64,000 bases of DNA from Magnetovibrio sp. (GCA_028281525.1 JANQJR010000066.1:62001-126000), one strand, 5' to 3'. Counted from the stretch's first letter, positions 1 through 9,736 are shown. Notes: generated by a model not told the origin, from the letters alone. Program-made: numbers and translations.

Positions 1-1
1 C

Positions 2-475
2 TTGAACCCCGGCGAGTCTCCTGAACAACGCGCACTCAATCGTGCGTGGAGCCATCTTGCGGCCAAAAACTATCTGGTTCAATGCAGCGCGCAGCGCAGC
101 CCGGACCGCACCACCTTGATTGAGCGGAGCGAAAAACTTTCGCAGGCTTTTGACAAAATTGAAATCGCCCTGGGTTCGTCGACCTATTTCAATGGTGAGA
201 CCATCGGCATGGTCGACATCGCCTGGTTGGTGCTTTTGCATCGCGCGCATATTATTGAAAGGCACACGGGTTTTGATTTCATCGGCGAGCGTTCGAAACT
301 GAAAACCTGGCAAAAGACGTTGATGGCCTCAGGGCTGGCCGAAAAATCCGTTGCGCCTGATTTTGAAGCGGCGTTTGCGGATTTTTATCTGTCAGATGAA
401 ACGTACCTGGGGCGCGGGTACGATGTACACAGTTCCACAGCCGACCATATTTGTACCGTCGGCGCGTGCTGCTAA
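2..475 (+). CDS. Glutathione S-transferase-like protein, C-terminal part (5' end outside window)
   Basis: The reading frame is open to the window edge, so this is the 3' part of a longer gene. The visible 157 residues look like the all-helical C-terminal domain of a glutathione S-transferase: a helix ending SSTYFNGETIGMVDIAW matches the family's conserved x-N-G-x-x-(S/T)-x-x-D-x-x motif, which caps the domain core. The thioredoxin-fold N-terminal half that binds glutathione is not in the window, so substrate and class cannot be given. The protein ends in two cysteines. It is convergent with trxA. Assignment to the GST superfamily is fairly secure; any specific function would be a guess. Confidence 0.65.
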   Translation: MNPGESPEQRALNRAWSHLAAKNYLVQCSAQRSPDRTTLIERSEKLSQAFDKIEIALGSSTYFNGETIGMVDIAWLVLLHRAHIIERHTGFDFIGERSKLKTWQKTLMASGLAEKSVAPDFEAAFADFYLSDETYLGRGYDVHSSTADHICTVGACC

Positions 476-484
476 AATAAAAAA

Positions 485-520
485 AGCCCCGCCGGACCAG
501 GAAGATCGGTTGGCGGGGCT
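485..520 (-). terminator. Rho-independent terminator of the trxA transcript
   Basis: Nine-base inverted arms AGCCCCGCC (485-493) and GGCGGGGCT (512-520) flank an 18-nt loop. On the minus strand the stem is followed by a run of U, because the plus strand reads A-rich from 473 to 485. It lies just downstream of trxA and between the convergent trxA and GST-like genes. Confidence 0.85.
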
Positions 521-541
521 GGTCCATTTTGGGGATGCGGA

Positions 542-856
542 TCAGATCGAGTTTTCGATCCATTCCTGCAATTTGTTCTTCGGCAGCGCGCCGATTTTCA
601 CTGCGGCGGGTTGACCGTTTTTGAAGATCATCAGGGTCGGAATGCCGCGCACGCCGTATTTGGACGGGGTCATCGGATTGTCGTCGATGTTGAGTTTGGC
701 GATGGTGACCTTGTCGCCCATTTCACCGGCGATTTCTTCCAACGCCGGGGCGATCTGTTTGCACGGTCCGCACCATTCAGCCCAGAAATCGATCAACACC
801 GGGGTGGTGGACTGCAAAACGTCGGCGTCGAAACTGTCGTCGGTAATCTCTTTCAT
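542..856 (-). CDS. trxA: Thioredoxin
   Basis: Small cytosolic dithiol-disulfide oxidoreductase of 104 residues, the usual thioredoxin length. The active site WCGPC is at about residues 28-32 within [11 protein letters not shown], and the cis-proline loop GIPTLMIF follows at about residue 71. There is no signal peptide, so it is the cytoplasmic form that donates electrons to reductases. It lies downstream of addA in the same direction with a 72-nt gap, and a strong terminator follows. The trxA-addA-addB neighbourhood is common in Alphaproteobacteria. Identification is secure. Confidence 0.97.
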   Translation of the reverse strand: MKEITDDSFDADVLQSTTPVLIDFWAEWCGPCKQIAPALEEIAGEMGDKVTIAKLNIDDNPMTPSKYGVRGIPTLMIFKNGQPAAVKIGALPKNKLQEWIENSI

Positions 857-928
857 GTGTGCGAATCCCAGCGGAAATTGTCATTAAAGCGTTGACCAAA
901 TCTAAGGACGCCCAGCGGCGGCGTCAAG

Positions 929-3900
929 CTACCCAAAGGCTGTAGAGTTTTCGGGCGTATAACCCTTTAAAAGCGCGTCGTTTAGCTCCATCACGTGGGG
1001 GCCGTCGGTCCACAGCAGAATGCAGCGCACCCGTTTGTCGGGATAGATTCGGCAAAGCAAAGCCCGGTACGTCGCCATTTGCTTGAGATACGCCTCCGCC
1101 ACATGGTCCGGGTCCTTTGGCGCGGGCCGGTTGGTTTTGTAGTCGATGACGAAGACTTCCGTTTCCGTGACCGCCAGACGGTCGATGCGTGCCGAGACCA
1201 CCTCCCCGCCGATCACGCCGGAAAGGTTCACTTCGGCCAAGCTTTCCGGCGCGAACAGGTCGGCGAAATCCGGGTTTTCCAAGACGCGCAAGGTTTCCGC
1301 GGCGATGGCGTTTTGGGCGTCTTCATCAAGGTCATGAACCGGCTGCGCCAGCCAGCGCCGGGCGGCCTCAGTACGGTTTTCGACGGGCAAGTTGGGCAGG
1401 GTTTCCAACAGCTTATGCACCAGGATGCCACGTTGGAACCGGCCACGCCCGTCATCTGTGAAAGGCGACAGAGCGGGCGGTGCGTCCGGCTCAGACCTGG
1501 ACGGGATCAAGGGTCTGGGCGGGCTTTCTTCCGCGGGGGGCGGCCGGGTGGCCCAGTCCGGCAGGCTTGATGTGGATGGGGAGGGCGGTTCGGCATCCCG
1601 GTCCCGCATTTCGGTCTCCTGCGCGGTTTCGTAGCGCACAATGCCATCGCCCGCGTCGATGCCGATATCCTCGACGATGGGCCGGATCAGGTCGTACCAG
1701 CAGCCATCCGCGCGGCCGCGTGAATCTTCGAACCCGGTGATGTACAGACGGTCCCTAGGCCGTGTCATGGCGACATAGAGCAGGCGGCGATACTCCCGTT
1801 CGCGCTCAAGCCTTTGCGCCTCGGTCAGGTTCTGAAAGGCGGCGCAGCGCGCTTCCTTGTGAGGGGCCCACAGCACGCCCGGCGGCGTATCTCCGTCGGG
1901 TCCGCCGATCCACTGCACCTTGGCGTCCAGCCGTCCGTCGGGCTTGGTGCAGGTGTCGGTGAGGAACACGACTTCCGCTTCCAGGCCCTTGGCGCCGTGC
2001 ACGGTCATCACGCGGACTTCATCTCCCTGGGTTTCCATGTCGCGTTTGATCTGCTGGGCGCTGGCAGTAACCCAGTGCAAGAAGCCTTGCAGAGATGGCG
2101 TGTGAGTGCGTTCGAATTCCAATGCAAGCCCTAAGAACTCGTCAATGGGATCTTCGGCGTCCGCGCCCAGGCGCGCCACCAACGCACGGCGTCCGCCATC
2201 GCGCAAGAGGTCTGCGAAAAATTCGTAGGGCGGCATGAAGTCGGCCCGCGCCAGCAGGTTGGACAGCACCGCGTGGGCGTGTGTAAAGGCCGGGGTTTCA
2301 TCTCGCCGCCGCGACAATTCGGTCCACAAGCTGCCCTTGCGGCCATGGGCCAAATCGAACAAGGCCTCTTCGCCCAAGCCGCCCAGAGGGCTTTTGAGCA
2401 ATGCGGCACAGGTCAGGTCGTCTTCGGACAGCACCGCGAAGTTGCCCGCCGCCAGCAAATCCATGACGGCCAGTTGTTCGGTCAGCACCATGCGGTCCGC
2501 GCCCGCCACGGGAATGGCGCGTTGTTTCAAGGCGCGCACCATTTCTTCGGCGAAGCGGCCCCGACGGCGCACCAGGATCAAAATATCTCCTGGCTCTATG
2601 GGGCGGTTCTGCGAGGTGAGGATTTCTTTGTCGTCCCGCCATCCCTGGATGGTGTCGGCGATTTTTGCGGCCAAGCGCATGTCCGGGCGTTGTTCGTTGA
2701 CATAATCCAGGGGTGCGTCCCAGGGGTCGTCCGGGCTGGCTTCTACGGGGGCCAGAGTCGGCCACACCTCCACCAAACCCGCTTCGCCGCTGCGATGCGA
2801 ATCGTGCACCACCCGTTCGTCCGCGAAGGTCAAACCGTCGGATGCGGTGGGGTGGGCGAAGACGCGGTCGACCACGCGCAGCACCGCGCGGGTGGTGCGG
2901 AACGATGTGGTCAGCGGTATGGAACTGAACGTCGCGCCCGCGCCCCGGATGCGGTCCTCGAAGTAGGCGCGCATGCGTCCGAACTCGAACGGGTCTGCGC
3001 CTTGGAAGGAATAGATGGACTGCTTTTCGTCGCCCACGGCGAAGACGGTTCGCGGTTGCGCCTCGTGCTCTCCGTCTGCGCCGAAGTCGTCGTGTGCGCC
3101 TTCGCCTGTGAAGAAATCGGATGCCAATGCGCGCACCACGTCCCACTGGGCAGGGCTGGTGTCCTGGCTTTCGTCCACCAGGATGTGATCGATGCCGCCG
3201 TCCAGTTTGAAGTGCACCCAGCTGATGCCGCCTTGGTTCGACAACAAAGCACGCGCCTTGTCGATCAGATCATCGTAGTCCAGATGCGCGCGCACGGTCT
3301 TGAGCCGTTCGTAGGCGTCCAGCAGCACCCGCCCGACGCTGAGCAGGTGCAGGGTCGCATCCGCTGCGGTGCGGGCCTTGAGCTTTTCCAGAATCCCCAA
3401 CACCCGGGCCTGTTCCGCGCGCAAGATGTCTTCCGCCCCTTCCGCATTTTTGGTGGTGAGCTTCTTGCGCGGATCGCCTGCGCCCGTGATAAACAGGGGG
3501 GCGTAGGCCGTTTGAAACATTTGGGCCCGGTTTGGGGCTTGGATGTAGGCGTGCAGCTTTGCGGCCATCTCCCGGCTGGTTTTCGCGCCATGTTCCAGGT
3601 CCGCCGCAGCGCCCAGCACAGTTTCTGTCTCCAAGGCTTCATCGGCGGCTCTCAGGATGGCTTCTGCGCTGCCTTCATCTCCGCTGAGCCCGACCAGCCC
3701 CGTGATCGCCGGACCGGGGCCGCCTTGGGACTCAAAAGCAGACAGGGTCGCCGCCAGTTCGCTGCGGTGCCCGGCGAGGTTTTGCATCAAATCCGCGAAG
3801 TCGTCTTCATTCACCAGTTCGGCAATGGCTTCAAGCGCCCGGGCCACGTCGCCATCCGGGGCGCGCACGGTTTGCTCCAGCATGCGTTCGCGCGCTTCCG

Positions 3901-4366
3901 CCATCAACTCGGCGGCGGTGCGCTCGTCGACCACGGAAAAGTGCGGCGCGACTTGGGCCTCCAACGGAAAGCGTCCGATCAGACCTTCGCAGAACGCATG
4001 GATGGTGCGGATTTTCAAGCCTCCCGGCACATCCAGCACCCGCGCGAACAGGCGCCGTGCGGTCTTGAGCATGTCTTTATCGGGTTCGGACTGGGTAAGC
4101 AGGCGCAAGTCTTCGATCAGGCCCGCCTCGTCCATCACCGCCCACGCGCCCAGTTGGGCGTTGATGCGTTCCGCCATTTCCGCCGCGCCGGTTTTGGTGA
4201 ACGTCAGGCACAGGATCTTTTCCGGCCTCGCTCCATCCAGCAACAATCGCGCGATGCGATCCACCAGCACGCGGGTCTTACCGGTGCCGGCGTTGGCCGA
4301 CACCCACACGGAGCGTTTCGGTTCTGCGGCGGCGTATTGACCGGCGGTGCGTTTGAAACCGGCCAT
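929..4366 (-). CDS. addA: AddA helicase-nuclease subunit (double-strand break repair)
   Basis: AddA is the UvrD/Rep-type 3'-5' helicase and nuclease subunit of the AddAB complex, which resects double-strand breaks and loads RecA. The Walker A motif SANAGTGKT is at about residues 23-31, the Walker B box VDESQD lies in the middle, and a helicase motif with VMTVHGAKGLE and VAMTRPRDRLY follows. The C-terminal RecB-family nuclease motif VIDYKTNR is present. I start at MAGFKRT: this ATG shares bases with the addB stop in a TGATG overlap, whereas a longer in-frame extension would reach eight codons into addB. The protein is about 1145 residues, normal for alphaproteobacterial AddA. Confidence 0.96.
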   Translation of the reverse strand: MAGFKRTAGQYAAAEPKRSVWVSANAGTGKTRVLVDRIARLLLDGARPEKILCLTFTKTGAAEMAERINAQLGAWAVMDEAGLIEDLRLLTQSEPDKDMLKTARRLFARVLDVPGGLKIRTIHAFCEGLIGRFPLEAQVAPHFSVVDERTAAELMAEARERMLEQTVRAPDGDVARALEAIAELVNEDDFADLMQNLAGHRSELAATLSAFESQGGPGPAITGLVGLSGDEGSAEAILRAADEALETETVLGAAADLEHGAKTSREMAAKLHAYIQAPNRAQMFQTAYAPLFITGAGDPRKKLTTKNAEGAEDILRAEQARVLGILEKLKARTAADATLHLLSVGRVLLDAYERLKTVRAHLDYDDLIDKARALLSNQGGISWVHFKLDGGIDHILVDESQDTSPAQWDVVRALASDFFTGEGAHDDFGADGEHEAQPRTVFAVGDEKQSIYSFQGADPFEFGRMRAYFEDRIRGAGATFSSIPLTTSFRTTRAVLRVVDRVFAHPTASDGLTFADERVVHDSHRSGEAGLVEVWPTLAPVEASPDDPWDAPLDYVNEQRPDMRLAAKIADTIQGWRDDKEILTSQNRPIEPGDILILVRRRGRFAEEMVRALKQRAIPVAGADRMVLTEQLAVMDLLAAGNFAVLSEDDLTCAALLKSPLGGLGEEALFDLAHGRKGSLWTELSRRRDETPAFTHAHAVLSNLLARADFMPPYEFFADLLRDGGRRALVARLGADAEDPIDEFLGLALEFERTHTPSLQGFLHWVTASAQQIKRDMETQGDEVRVMTVHGAKGLEAEVVFLTDTCTKPDGRLDAKVQWIGGPDGDTPPGVLWAPHKEARCAAFQNLTEAQRLEREREYRRLLYVAMTRPRDRLYITGFEDSRGRADGCWYDLIRPIVEDIGIDAGDGIVRYETAQETEMRDRDAEPPSPSTSSLPDWATRPPPAEESPPRPLIPSRSEPDAPPALSPFTDDGRGRFQRGILVHKLLETLPNLPVENRTEAARRWLAQPVHDLDEDAQNAIAAETLRVLENPDFADLFAPESLAEVNLSGVIGGEVVSARIDRLAVTETEVFVIDYKTNRPAPKDPDHVAEAYLKQMATYRALLCRIYPDKRVRCILLWTDGPHVMELNDALLKGYTPENSTAFG

Positions 4367-7344
4367 CAGCCTTGCCTCCCGCCGGACCACTCCTTGACCC
4401 GCGCCAAGTGGTCGAAATCGCCAAAGCGCCGTTCGAACATGGGGCGTGGACGCGACAGATAGGGTGTCTTTTCATCAGTATATTTGCGCACCAACTTGAG
4501 CAGCCCTTCATAGGCGTTTTGCGTCACTTCGCCCGCGTCCAGTTTGACGGGTTTTTCCTCGCCCGCCACGCGTCCGCCCGACAAACGCAGGTACAAAAGC
4601 CCGGCGATATCGTCGTGCGGTCCATCCAGGCCGTTGAATGCGCCCCGGCGGGCCAAAGCGGCTTCCAGCGGCAACTGTGGGGTGAGCCCCGCTTCCACCT
4701 GAGCCGTGGTAGGCGGCTGTCCGGTTTTGTAATCGATGATGGTGAGCGCGCCGGTGGCGGCCCGGTCAATGCGGTCGGCCTGGCAGGCGAGGGCGAATGC
4801 GCCGCCCACTTCGGGCAGGGCGAGTTTGCCGCGCCCTTCGATCAGCACCGGCTCGAAGCCCGCTGCCCGTCGTTTCGCTTCGAACGCTGCAAACCACGCG
4901 GCGATGCGTTTGAAACGCGGCCACCAGAACGCCCGTACGCTGGGGCTGGCGATGAATTCATCGAAGACCTGCTGACCGATTTTCAAAAGCTCCGCTTGCG
5001 GATCGTCGGGCAGGGCCTCCATGTACCGCGCAACGAAGCGTTCCAACGCCGTGTGCACGACGATGCCGCGGTCGGCATGGCTGGCGTCGGCGTCGATGGC
5101 GTCGAGCGGCTCCAACCCCAGGATCTTGCGCGCGTATATGGCGTAGGGGTCGCGGATCCAGGTTTCCACCTGGGTGACGGACAGGCCCTTAGGCCTGGCG
5201 CTCACAGGGGGTGTCGGGCGGGGCGCAGGGCAAGGGTTTGCGTCGCCTTCGGGGCGGGTGAGCTGCTGCGCCCAGTCGAGCCATTGTGGTGCCGGGGCGG
5301 GGCCGCCGTCCCCCAGCAACGTTTCCAGGCGCACCAGCCAGCGCGACGGCACCTGCGGGCTGCCACCGTCGCGCTGGGAACGGGTGAGGTAGACTTCCGG
5401 CGCCGACGCCGCCTGGGCGAAATCATGGGCGCTGAGCCCGATGCGCCGTTCCGGTAGCGGCAATCCAAACGCCTTCATCATCGGACGGCTCATCCACGGG
5501 CTGGCTTGAGGGTCCGCAGGCCACGTGCCTTCGTTGAGCCCGCCCAGAACGATGGTATCGGCATGTTGCAGGCGTGCTTCCAACGGGCCCCAGATGAACA
5601 GGCGCGGATGACGCGCATAGCGTGGGCGCACCGGGCGGTTCGCCATCAGGGCCTGAATCAGCGCCGGGTATTGGTCGCCGCGGATCGGCTCCAGCGCGCC
5701 CAGGGCGTCGAAGGCCTCGGATATGAAAGCGCTGAGCGCCTCGCCCGCGTCCCCGGCCCACAGGCGGCGCTCGTCCGCTTCGTTGGAACGCTCCGCCAGA
5801 CGCGCCGCCGTGGCGGCGTGATGCTGCAAAATGGCTGCAGCATCGGTGTTTTTTTGCTGCAGCATGGTTGCAAACGGCGAGACCATGTTGCGCAGCATTT
5901 CCAGCACCCGCTGGATGTCTTTTTGCGCCAAATCAAAGCGTTGAAAACGTCGGGCGGCATGCGGATCGTGCAGGAACACGCGCAATTGATCTTCCAGTCC
6001 GGCCAAACCTTCGCCCGGGCGTGGTCCGCGCAGCAACGCGATTTCCAGGGCGCGCACAGCGGCGCGCAACGCGGCTGGCTCCATGCCCCCCGCCGCCAGG
6101 GGATGCTTGAGGCACGCCAACATGGACACGGGCGAAAAGCCCTCGCTCGCCATGTCCGCGACCAGATTGAAGAACGCCCCGGGCGGGGTCTGGTCCAGTG
6201 GCGTGCCCGCGGAATCGTCGATCTCGATGCCCCAGCGCCCCAGCTCTACCGAGACGCGGCGCGCGAGCCCCCGGTCCGGGGTGATCAGTGCGGCGGTCTT
6301 TTCTGTTGCCTTTTCATCACCTAGAACGCCCCTCAGAATCAGAGCGATGGCGGCGGCTTCTTCGCGGGGCGTGGGCGCGTCGATGCGGTGCACGCGTTCG
6401 AAAGCTTTTCCTGGCTTCATGTTCGCGTCGCGCCACAGGTGTGTGGCCTCGGCGGGGACCAGGGCGTGGGCGAGAACGCGTGCGCGGACGCCGTCTTTAA
6501 ACGTACCTCCCCAGGGTTTCACATCGCCGCGCGTTGCGCCCAGTTTGTCCAACAAGCGCGCCATGCCGTATTGCGGATGGCTGGCGTCCAGGCTCGACCA
6601 AACTTCTTCGGGCGCATTCAGGTCCAGACCCGGCAGCACCAGCGCGCCCTGGGGCAGGTGGGCGATGACCGACAACAATTCCGCCGTGGCCGGGATGGTG
6701 CCGGTGGAGCCCGCCGCAATCACCGGCGTTTGCGGCGGGTTGGCGGCCCAGGCGGCTGCACGGGTGCGCAGCAGTTGGTCACGGCGCTGAGCCGGGTCCA
6801 TCAGACCCAGTTCCGCCAGCACTTGCGGCCACGTTTGTCCCAGGATTTGCAGGAAATCGACGGTCTGCTGCCAGTGTTCGGACAAGTCCGCGCGGCTCAC
6901 CAATTCGGGCAGACGGCTTAAGTCCAGCCCTTCGGTGTGCACTTGGTCCACCAACCGGGCCAGTTCCTGGGCCAGTCGCACCGCTTGGTCGGGTGTGGTT
7001 TGTGTGTCTTTCGCCATCACCAGACGCGCCAACAAGGCCACCCGTCGGGTGGTGCCGATGGCGGGCGGCAGGTCGAGTTGGTCTTCCAGCCCGGACGTTT
7101 CCAGCGCCAACTCGTCTTCGTCCACGTCGCCCAGCGGCGTCATCACCGGCAGCAGTTGGGGCGCGCCATCCGAGAGGCGCAAAAAAGCTTCACGAAGCGA
7201 GCGGCACGCGCGCCGCGTGGGCAAAAGCACACGCATTCGGGCGAGGTTTTCAGGTTTTTCGCCGGTGCGCGCCACAATGCCGCGCGCCAAATGGTCCACG
7301 AAGGGTCGGTCAGGGGCGATGGTGTAGAGCTTGGGCGCGCTCAT
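4366..7344 (-). CDS. addB: AddB nuclease subunit (double-strand break repair)
   Basis: This is the partner of AddA: a 992-residue protein with a UvrD-like but helicase-inactive N-terminal part and a C-terminal RecB-type nuclease domain (IIDYKTGQ late in the protein). No Walker A motif is visible; the equivalent region reads VLLPTRRACRSL, as expected for the alphaproteobacterial form. The cysteines that anchor the Fe-S cluster of Bacillus AddB are not visible: the C-terminal 100 residues contain none. Start MSAPKLYTIAP was chosen because its ATG overlaps the murU stop (ATGA); the longer frame runs back into murU. It is coupled to addA by TGATG. Confidence 0.95.
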   Translation of the reverse strand: MSAPKLYTIAPDRPFVDHLARGIVARTGEKPENLARMRVLLPTRRACRSLREAFLRLSDGAPQLLPVMTPLGDVDEDELALETSGLEDQLDLPPAIGTTRRVALLARLVMAKDTQTTPDQAVRLAQELARLVDQVHTEGLDLSRLPELVSRADLSEHWQQTVDFLQILGQTWPQVLAELGLMDPAQRRDQLLRTRAAAWAANPPQTPVIAAGSTGTIPATAELLSVIAHLPQGALVLPGLDLNAPEEVWSSLDASHPQYGMARLLDKLGATRGDVKPWGGTFKDGVRARVLAHALVPAEATHLWRDANMKPGKAFERVHRIDAPTPREEAAAIALILRGVLGDEKATEKTAALITPDRGLARRVSVELGRWGIEIDDSAGTPLDQTPPGAFFNLVADMASEGFSPVSMLACLKHPLAAGGMEPAALRAAVRALEIALLRGPRPGEGLAGLEDQLRVFLHDPHAARRFQRFDLAQKDIQRVLEMLRNMVSPFATMLQQKNTDAAAILQHHAATAARLAERSNEADERRLWAGDAGEALSAFISEAFDALGALEPIRGDQYPALIQALMANRPVRPRYARHPRLFIWGPLEARLQHADTIVLGGLNEGTWPADPQASPWMSRPMMKAFGLPLPERRIGLSAHDFAQAASAPEVYLTRSQRDGGSPQVPSRWLVRLETLLGDGGPAPAPQWLDWAQQLTRPEGDANPCPAPRPTPPVSARPKGLSVTQVETWIRDPYAIYARKILGLEPLDAIDADASHADRGIVVHTALERFVARYMEALPDDPQAELLKIGQQVFDEFIASPSVRAFWWPRFKRIAAWFAAFEAKRRAAGFEPVLIEGRGKLALPEVGGAFALACQADRIDRAATGALTIIDYKTGQPPTTAQVEAGLTPQLPLEAALARRGAFNGLDGPHDDIAGLLYLRLSGGRVAGEEKPVKLDAGEVTQNAYEGLLKLVRKYTDEKTPYLSRPRPMFERRFGDFDHLARVKEWSGGRQG

Positions 7345-8114
7345 CCAGGCATCCCCGGTTGAAATCCGAAGCCGTGGTCCAGCAGCCATGTTTCGGCCGC
7401 GTCCCGGGCTTCGGGCGTGCCGACATGGAACCATTCGCCGTCGTGGACCAGCCCGTAAATCCGCCCCAAAGCCAAGGCCCGGTCGTAAAGCACGTTCAGG
7501 GAATAGGTTCCGCCCGGTGCGTTTGCGAACAGGCGGGGGTGCAGCAACTGTACCCCGGTGAAAACGTAAGCTTTTTGATCCGGCGCGGCGGCGCGGCGCG
7601 TCAATTGTCCATTGCTTGCGATGGAAAAGTCACCGACCCCGTCGTAGCCCAAGGCGTGGTCCGGGTCATGCAGCAACAAGATGGCGTCCATGGCTGCGTT
7701 ATCCCAGGCTTCGGCCAGACGCACCATGGCGTTGGTGTTCCCGCCCGGCCCTGGACCATCCAACCAAAGGCCGTCCGAATTGCACACGAAAAAGGGCGCC
7801 GCGCCCAAGTGAGGCAGCGCATTCTCGATTCCCCCGCCGGTTTCCAGCACGGGATCCTCGTGGGTGAAAACGATGTTGGGGGTGGCACGGTCCTTCAGGT
7901 GGTCTTCGATCTGCGCACTCAAGTAATGCAGGTTCACCACGGCGTTTTCCACCCCGGCGTCTTGGACGCGCGCCAAAGCCCAATCGATGAGCGGGCGGCC
8001 CGCGACTTCGATCAACGGTTTGGGTGTGGTTTCGGTGATCGGACGCATGCGCAGGCCCAGGCCCGCGGCAAGAACCATAGCGAACTTTGGTTTTGTGGGG
8101 CTTGGGGGACTCAT
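7341..8114 (-). CDS. murU: MurU-type nucleotidyltransferase (N-acetylmuramate-1-phosphate uridylyltransferase)
   Basis: A sugar-1-phosphate nucleotidyltransferase of 257 residues. The nucleotide-binding signature AAGLGLRMRPITETTPKPL is at about residues 16-34, with the variant GLR instead of the usual GTR, and a substrate loop LETGGGIENAL follows. Alone it could be called a mannose-1-phosphate guanylyltransferase. Directly upstream, overlapping by ATGA, is an AmgK-like sugar kinase. In Pseudomonas and Caulobacter this pair converts recycled MurNAc to UDP-MurNAc, bypassing de novo synthesis and fosfomycin-sensitive MurA. I infer the same cell-wall salvage role. The family assignment is secure; the exact sugar is inferred from context. 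Confidence 0.85.
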   Translation of the reverse strand: MSPPSPTKPKFAMVLAAGLGLRMRPITETTPKPLIEVAGRPLIDWALARVQDAGVENAVVNLHYLSAQIEDHLKDRATPNIVFTHEDPVLETGGGIENALPHLGAAPFFVCNSDGLWLDGPGPGGNTNAMVRLAEAWDNAAMDAILLLHDPDHALGYDGVGDFSIASNGQLTRRAAAPDQKAYVFTGVQLLHPRLFANAPGGTYSLNVLYDRALALGRIYGLVHDGEWFHVGTPEARDAAETWLLDHGFGFQPGMPG

Positions 8115-9124
8115 CCAAAGGCCTCCGGCGCGCGGCGCTTGTCATGCGCAATGTGCTCATCCATCCAGGATTTGAGGGAAGCCAGGTCCGGATGGTCCAA
8201 GGCGGCTTCGAGCAATCGCCACAACCGGTCGATATGTTTCAAGTAGACCGGTTTGCCGTCGCGCCGGTCCAGGCGGGTGAAGATTCCGATGACCTTGGCA
8301 TGGCGCTGCGCGGCCAGGATGGTGTAGGCGCGTTCGAAATCCGTGCGCGCCGCGCCTGCGATGTCCAGGGCGTCGCAGTATCGATCCAACATGTCGGCTT
8401 GAAGGTCTTGGGGAATATCACGCCGGGCATCCTGCAACAGGCTCATCAGATCATAGGCCGGGTGACCCGCAAGCGCGTCCTGGAAGTCCAACAGCCCGCA
8501 GGCTTTGATCCCGTCCCGCTCCCCCAACCGCATCAGGTTGTCCACGTGGTAGTCGCGCAGCACCAGGGTATGCGGTCCGGCGTGAACATGGGTGAACAGG
8601 TCGTAACAGATCCGCTCAAACTCTGCGCGGGCGTGGGTCGGCACTTCGATTCCATGCGCCGGCATGAACCAGTCCAACAGCAATGCCGCTTCGTCGCGCA
8701 GCTTGACGTCGTCATAGGGCGCAAGCCAGCCGGGGATGGACGCAGCCTGATCCAATGCATGCAATGCGATGAGCGTATCGGTGGCGAGCTGATACAGCGT
8801 TCGTTCGTCCGCACCGCTTGCCAGCAGGTTGGTGAAGGTTGCGTCGCCAAAGTCTTCCAGCAGCAAGAAGCCACCCTCCACGTCCTCGGCAAAGATCTCC
8901 GGCGCGCTGAGGCCCAACAGGCGCAAATGCGTGTCCACCTGAATGAAGGGCCGCACATCTTCATGGGGCGGGGGCGCGTCCATCACCAGCGCCGACTTGC
9001 CGTCGAGCGTCAAACGGATATAGCGGCGGAACGAGGCGTCAACGGATAAGGGCGCACGTACGGCCGTTTCCCATCCGGCCCCTTCCAGAAAAGCGTTGAG
9101 TCGGTTTTGGCGCGCTTCACCCAT
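8111..9124 (-). CDS. amgK: AmgK-like N-acetylmuramate/N-acetylglucosamine kinase
   Basis: A 337-residue aminoglycoside-phosphotransferase-fold kinase. The catalytic loop VLRDYHVDNLM and the metal-binding LLDFQDA motif are at about residues 188-215, and an N-terminal lobe carries DASFRRY. Next to murU the likely reaction is anomeric phosphorylation of MurNAc or GlcNAc in peptidoglycan recycling. The start overlaps the last codons of tsaE by eight bases, and the stop overlaps the murU ATG. Older annotations would call it aminoglycoside phosphotransferase; nothing here suggests antibiotic resistance. Confidence 0.85.
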   Translation of the reverse strand: MGEARQNRLNAFLEGAGWETAVRAPLSVDASFRRYIRLTLDGKSALVMDAPPPHEDVRPFIQVDTHLRLLGLSAPEIFAEDVEGGFLLLEDFGDATFTNLLASGADERTLYQLATDTLIALHALDQAASIPGWLAPYDDVKLRDEAALLLDWFMPAHGIEVPTHARAEFERICYDLFTHVHAGPHTLVLRDYHVDNLMRLGERDGIKACGLLDFQDALAGHPAYDLMSLLQDARRDIPQDLQADMLDRYCDALDIAGAARTDFERAYTILAAQRHAKVIGIFTRLDRRDGKPVYLKHIDRLWRLLEAALDHPDLASLKSWMDEHIAHDKRRAPEAFG

Positions 9125-9599
9125 GCCCGCACGCTCTCAAGCGTTCGGACCAATGGGCGTCGTGCGGCACCAGTTCGGCCTGACGGTGGTTTTTACCCTT
9201 GGTCACCGTGAGCACGATTTCGAGACGGTCGCGGGGAATGTAGGTGCCCATCCGGTCCGGCCATTCGATCAGGGAAATGGCGTCCGCGAGCGCATCTTCG
9301 ATGCCGAGTTCAAACACGTCCTCGGGGTGTTCCAAGCGGTAGAGGTCGAAGTGCCAAATTTCCGCCGCATCCGCTTCGTAGGTTTGCACCAGCGTGAAGG
9401 TGGGGCTTGGCACGTCTTCTTCCGGGTCGGTCAAGGCGCGGATGAAGGCGCGGGCGAATTCCGTCTTGCCCGCGCCCAGGTCGCCCGAAAGTGCGATGAC
9501 GTCGCCGGGTTTGGCGACGCGTGCGAGGTTCTGGGCCAAATCCCGGGTCGCGCCCAGGCCCGCCAGTTCGATGGTCACGGTTTCGGTATTCTTGTTCAT
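9117..9599 (-). CDS. tsaE: tRNA t6A biosynthesis ATPase TsaE
   Basis: A 160-residue P-loop ATPase required with TsaB/TsaD for N6-threonylcarbamoyladenosine at position 37 of ANN-decoding tRNAs. Walker A GDLGAGKTEFAR is at about residues 40-51, followed by VPSPTFTLVQTYE and the HFDLYRLEHPEDVFELG block typical of the family. Length is normal. It is the first gene of the minus-strand tsaE-amgK-murU-addB-addA-trxA run and diverges from the ferredoxin reductase gene, with a 137-bp shared upstream region. Confidence 0.95.
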   Translation of the reverse strand: MNKNTETVTIELAGLGATRDLAQNLARVAKPGDVIALSGDLGAGKTEFARAFIRALTDPEEDVPSPTFTLVQTYEADAAEIWHFDLYRLEHPEDVFELGIEDALADAISLIEWPDRMGTYIPRDRLEIVLTVTKGKNHRQAELVPHDAHWSERLRACGHG

Positions 9600-9658
9600 C
9601 GCGTCCTTGCGCTTGTGTGTTGCAGGGTTCCCACGGAATAGGGTTGGGTATTTTTGCG

Positions 9659-9686
9659 TTAACCCGGTCCCCGAACCTGTTATAAC
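9659..9686 (+). promoter_or_regulatory. Candidate promoter for the ferredoxin reductase gene
   Basis: TTAACC (9659-9664) and TATAAC (9681-9686) are separated by 16 bp and point toward the gene starting at 9737. Just downstream is ATGAGAATCG, which resembles half of a Fur-type site. Both readings are weak single-sequence matches. Confidence 0.35.
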
Positions 9687-9736
9687 CCAAATGAGAATCG
9701 CCTAAATAGTTTAACGCGCAATCACCGGGAGAGACC

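Noticed and set aside
8111..9124. Antibiotic-resistance reading of the aminoglycoside-phosphotransferase-like gene
   Set aside because: The neighbouring murU and tsaE point to peptidoglycan recycling; nothing suggests resistance.
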